From Hyphochytrium catenoides (Eukaryota > Sar > Hyphochytriomycetes > Hyphochytriales > Hyphochytriaceae), in NCBI GenBank assembly GCA_900088475.1, contig FLMG01004325.1, forward strand, positions 1-13,301: 13,301 bases of DNA. Reading direction: 5' to 3'. The notes under the pieces were generated by a model. The model was not told where the DNA came from, ran no database searches, and saw only the letters and a program-made list of their open reading frames with translations. Within the stretch, counting starts at the first letter, position 1. Every line of letters starts with the position of its first letter. This document shows, piece by piece, positions 9,225 through 13,301 of the stretch. Made by a program: the position numbers and the translations under genes.

Positions 9225-9238
9225 AGTACTGCTCTTAG
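9074..9238 (+). pseudogene. Ulp1-like (C48) cysteine protease fragment, plus copy
   Basis: A 54-codon open stretch between stops at 9071 and 9236 reads ...IAWPLLNGKNGNHW, then a short strand, then DGRRIAYCDSLNGSQ. This fits the Ulp1/C48 core pattern: a hydrophobic strand ending in P, HW, a strand, then YxDSL. His is at 9134-9136 and Asp at 9185-9187, 17 residues apart as in yeast Ulp1. No catalytic cysteine follows in frame, and no N-terminal part is seen. It lies head-to-head with the minus-strand fragment and shares its DSLNGSQ segment at nucleotide level. It is best read as a relic of a protease carried by a transposon, not a functional gene. Confidence 0.62.
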
Positions 9239-9998
9239 CTGAGGCAGATTTGGCTTCTTTCCAGCGGCTTGAAGGCAGACATCTCGTTCAGGTACTTGTA
9301 GCATTGACAAAATCGATCTGCGTCTTTGGCTTTAAGGATTAACCCTTTGGCTAGGTTCCATCGACTGGTTGACAAAAATCTTTTCGTTGAAGATTCACTT
9401 GTGAGGCCTTGGGAGGCGACAGGGGTGCACTTTCATAATCCCCATGTCTAGAGATCTCGCTTGGAAGAACTCTGCCTCTCTTTCGCTGTCTTTCATCTAG
9501 AGCATCCTTCATCAGATGGCAGATGTCTGTCTCAAAAGCTGGCCGAGGCGCTATAATCCTTCATCCTTGGCCGGGGCTGTCTGTCAGCTCTGCTGCCGCG
9601 TCTTCAGAAGAAAAAGACAAGGAAAATGATCTTCGATCGGCGATAGGTACACCAGGATCCAGAGACACATCACCGCTCACGCACAGTCTGATAACTGAGT
9701 AATAAGTTATCATTGAATGCGATCTGTTCGGCTAGTTCTGTTGCGCCTGTGTCTTCTTCTCCTATCTCCTCTCTCTCTCACATCAACAGCAGAGCTCTGC
9801 TTGAAAAACGGAGCTCACGCATCTGAATCTTCTCCAGACGCGGCTGCATTCTTTGCTTTGCGTTGGTGCATGCACATCCATTGGGCAGGCAGCTGCATAC
9901 CGTGCATCTGAGAGGTGTGGAGCACATCCTGAAGGGTACGTGCAGAAGACAGTCCGAGCGTTGAGGCCCCCTATAGGGTGGCCGCAAGAAGTGAGGTG
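9239..9998. other. 5' flank of CDC73, no gene seen
   Basis: About 760 bases with no frame I can support. A CT-rich segment at about 9745-9785 and nearby could belong to the promoter or 5' UTR of CDC73. A GTG-initiated extension upstream of the CDC73 ATG is open back to about 9978, but it has no family similarity and is not used. Confidence 0.45.
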
Positions 9999-12737
9999 AT
10001 GGCTTTCGATCCGCTAACCTTACTCCGAGATGCCGCGATCGCGGGAGATCTTGCTGATGTCAAAGAAGAAGGCGACGAGATCATCTTTGGGTCTCATCGA
10101 TTCAGCAAAGAAGCACCTACACGGGTCAAGCCGAAGGATGGCAGCTCCAACTATTCCCTCTGGGCTGTATATACGTGCCTAAAGTTTGCCGAAGAGCAGT
10201 ATGCCGTGTATATCAACCACTGCAGAAAGAACAAGATAACCCGTGTCCCAGCACTAGAGAGGTCACAGCGGCTCCCTTCTTCTTCATGCTCCGATAGCGT
10301 CTGCTCTGGTCCACTCTCTCTCTCTCTCAATCTATGTTCGTCATTTGCTCTACCTTACCCTCGCATGGCGTGAGTTCCTCTTCATCCCTCTGCCCGTCCT
10401 AGCAGTATTGAGACTAAAGTTAGGCATATTATAGGAAGGACTTACTGTCGTATCTGACGGGAAAGTCGAGTACGCTGAGTCAGGTGAGGCTCAAGCTACT
10501 GCCACCGAAGAAGAATGACTCCTAGCCTCCTATCCATCTCTCTGTTCCTTGCCGTATCGTAAGTCTTACTCTTCCTTTCCTCTACATCTCTTCTCCATTC
10601 TTCCGCTTCTCTGCTATTTGTGGCACTCGCAGTTGGAGACCAGTTCTGTCATTGCGCCAGAGACTGAGAGCAGGGTTGCAAAGCGTCAGCGAGTAGATGA
10701 ATCGGCTCCTCAGGCGCAAGAGAGGGACGAAGGGCTAAGGTATGCCGCACTTTATTGCCGCTTCCTTAGATCTGACCAATGATAGAGAATTTTGGTAGGG
10801 GTGAGGCCGATCAGAAGACTCCACAGGGCCAGGAAGTGCGAGCTGAAGGCTATAGCTCAGCCAAGAAAGAGCTAGAGCTGTCGACTAGGTCTTCGATATT
10901 ACATAGCAAAGGAAAGGTGAGGCCCTTATCAGGTTGCTTCTCTCTAAACGGCACTTCATCGTCCGCATCCTTGCGTGTTGCACACTATCACGATCGCCTT
11001 TCTGTCCCTCGGGACATCACTCTCGCCAGCAACACCTACCGCTCCATCACTCTTTCTGTCCTCTCTTCCTTTTGTGCGAACCTTTTGTCTCCTTTCCTGG
11101 CTATTGCCGACTGCTATTGGCTTATATGGTTCACTGCCTAGGCAACTGGCCCTTTGTCCCTTGTATTCTTCAGGCTTGCCATTTGGCTTCCCGCCCTATC
11201 TTGTCTTTCTGGTTTTTCCTAAAAAGTGGGGGTTGAGTCCTGGCCCTTCTGCCCTTTCGTACCTGCCTTTATTCCTCTTTGTCAATCTCCACGGTCTTCA
11301 CTGGATGTACGCGTATCTCCGGTTTAATGCTCTCGTTTGCATTGGGCTCACTCTTTGCTGAGGTAGAACTTCAGTAGAGTGCTTGATATTTTCCAAGCTG
11401 TCAAGAGGGCAGGACGGGCTGATGCAGCATTGGCCGCGCGGAACGCGAAGAGTTCTTCTACGACCCCTGCTAAGGCGACACCAGCTAAACAATATCCAGG
11501 TAAGAAACTGCCCCTCTTCTGCGCGGTTGATCCCTTATTTGGCTGGCTTCTGGTCGCTGGATATCTTCGACCCTGCCTTTTGATCTACCATCCTAATCTG
11601 TAAGGTGCCCAGGAACCCCTATCATCGTGGTTCCAGCTGCCACAAGCACCACGATAGCCCTTCCCAATGTCAAAGACTTCTTAGAGAACGGAGTGTAAGC
11701 GATTGTTACCTAATCTGTTCTCTTCCTAGTCCATTAATGTGGCACCTCGGCCTATTCCATGAACAGGCACTTTGGTCTGTTCCCCTTTATGCCCGAGTGT
11801 CTCCCGACGCTGTGCCTCTCTTTCTTGGTGTGCCGTTCTCCTCATCGGCTTGATTTAAGCTCAGTGAGCAAAAAGCCTAACTAGCACTTTTAGGTTTATT
11901 CCCATCGCGGAGAAGTTGAAGGGTCAGATGGAGAGAGTGACTTCCGTGCGGGTGAAGCATTCAAACTCTGCTGGCCTTCCTCAAGAGTTCGAAGTCGTGG
12001 ATAATATTAATAGACTGACATACAAGCACTGGTAAGCACTGAGGGGGAGCAAAGAAGGCCGATAGTTTGCAATCAAGGGACGTCTGGGGACACTCTTAGC
12101 GTCATCGCACGGAGCTATTGCCCTTCTTATATCCGTAGATGTGCCTCTTGAGATTGATCTCTATTCAATAAGCCTCGAGAAGGACTGTTGCGTGAGGCTC
12201 TCAGCCTTTCTGTCCCTTAGGAACCGCGTGGTAGCTGTCTTTGTTCAAGGCCCGGCGTGGCAGTTCAAGGGCTGGAAGTGGCCATCCCCCACAGAAGTGC
12301 TCGAAAAAGGTGCGAGGACGTCCTTTTTGGCCTTCCTTCCCGCCAGGATATGCTCATCTATCGCGCACCGCAGTGCTTGGTATCTATGTTAAGTATGCCG
12401 ATGCGCAACCTGACCCAAATATTCCCAAATGGAATGTGACCACCGTCCAGGTAAGCGTCATGCTGGCGGTTCTTTAGCCCTTAGGCCACTTGTCTCTCTC
12501 TCTCTCTTCTAACTTCAATTTATCAATGTTTCCATATCTTGAGCATTGTCTCTGTCGTTTCGTCCATCACTTTTTTTCGACCTCGCTTCCTCACCACATT
12601 CCGACCCTAACCGTCCGCGGGGACAGGTGCACAAGCATCTTCGGCATCACGATGTCGTGGCGTCTAATGAGATTTGGAAGGAGATTGAGCAGCATATGAA
12701 GGTCAAGAGGCCAGAGTTCATCTTATCAAGCAGATAA
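9999..12737 (+). CDS. CDC73: CDC73/parafibromin, PAF1 complex subunit, ten exons
   Basis: Subunit of the PAF1 complex, which travels with RNA polymerase II and supports elongation and histone modification. Exons: 9999-10261, 10435-10483, 10633-10739, 10799-10916, 11367-11499, 11613-11694, 11894-12031, 12221-12309, 12374-12450, 12627-12737; 388 aa, close to yeast Cdc73 (393) and shorter than human (531). All nine introns are GT-AG and phases agree. The N-terminus has [11 protein letters not shown]...EEGDEIIFG and later [11 protein letters not shown] basic patch AKRQRVDE (about 120-127) sits where human has its nuclear localisation signal. [26 protein letters not shown] follows, split by the 450-nt intron 4. 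The C-terminal Ras-like domain runs from [11 protein letters not shown] (about 224) through [18 protein letters not shown] (300-317) to the end. The ATG at 9999 matches the human start MADVLSVLRQ. The middle linker is short compared with human. Confidence 0.94.
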
Positions 12738-13301
12738 TAGACGTTTCTTTCTCCACTTTGCGGGCTCTCCTGGCGCAGAGCGTGGAGGGTTATCAATGGG
12801 GAATAACGTCGGGGCAGGGCTGGTGTCGGGGAAGGGCAAAGAGTCTGGGTTAGGAGCTAAGATGCGAACCGAAAGAGACGGAAAGGCTAGGGAGAGGCCA
12901 CCAACTCACGGTTGCCTCTTTACTCCGAGTCTACAGTGTCATTGGCCATTCTCCCTTTGACAGATGTGTCTCATGCATCAGAACCTTCTTTCTGAAGTCA
13001 GTTTCCTCTCTCTGCCAAGATTGGCGGACTAGTAAGGTGTAAAGTGGCGATAGGCGACTCAATCATCCACGAGATCACACGGCTTGGGGTCAGATGGGAT
13101 TTTATTAGGTGTGGCAGCGCCTCTATAGGGTTATAAGAACACAACCACTGAGTGCTAAAATAGCTCTATACCGCTGGATAACACCAGCTACAAGGGCGAC
13201 GATGATTATAAGGAGCCTGTTGGCCAGGCTTCTTTTCCTGATGGCTACCCGTGCTTCGCTGTCTAAGCACCAACTGAGCTATCGTGATGTGCAGATGACC
13301 A
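12738..13301. other. 3' flank of CDC73, nothing firm
   Basis: No gene I can support. On the minus strand an open stretch of about 56 codons runs in from the window edge to a stop near 13130 (HLHITIAQLVLRQRS...). It could be the last exon of a convergent gene, but I recognise no family. A small GCCTG/CAGGC hairpin lies at about 13216-13230. Confidence 0.4.

Noticed and set aside
13270-13281. tRNA A-box match TAGCTCAGTTGG on the minus strand
   Set aside because: The following bases do not form a D-stem, and there is no B box or T-arm (GGTTCRANNCC) at a proper distance. It is probably chance, or at most a decayed tRNA-derived fragment.
1-13301. CRISPR arrays, bacterial operons, ribosome binding sites, rRNA
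   Set aside because: No regularly spaced repeats or rRNA signatures are present, and the spliced gene structure shows a eukaryotic nuclear sequence.

Overview
The window is nuclear DNA from a microbial eukaryote. The genes are split by many short GT-AG introns, reading frames join only after splicing, and the products are conserved nuclear proteins. I cannot name the species. Base composition is balanced, introns run from about 59 to 450 nt and are often rich in pyrimidine runs. One intron carries the signals of the minor (U12) spliceosome, so the lineage probably keeps that machinery.

Layout: 1-430 is 5' flank. 431-2020 (+) is SNU23/ZMAT2, a U4/U6.U5 tri-snRNP zinc-finger protein, rebuilt from five exons (230 aa). 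Its last intron looks like a U12-type AT-AC intron. 2021-2916 separates two convergent genes and holds no gene I can support. 2917-7020 (-) is THOC5, a THO/TREX mRNA-export subunit, rebuilt from eleven exons (595 aa). 7021-7472 is a spacer. About 7473-8362 (+) holds coding-like pieces resembling the seven-transmembrane family of GPR180/TMEM145. Its N-terminal part is missing and its exon structure is unresolved, so it may be a decaying copy. 8790-9238 holds two head-to-head, broken fragments of a Ulp1-like (C48) cysteine protease that form a fold-back repeat, probably a transposon relic. 9999-12737 (+) is CDC73/parafibromin, a PAF1-complex subunit, rebuilt from ten exons (388 aa). 12738-13301 is 3' flank.

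The three well supported genes act at successive steps of mRNA production: CDC73 in Pol II elongation, SNU23 in spliceosome activation and THOC5 in packaging and export. Their adjacency may be chance. All exon joins were made by hand by requiring phase agreement, splice signals and similarity to remembered family patterns. No alignment or RNA data were used.
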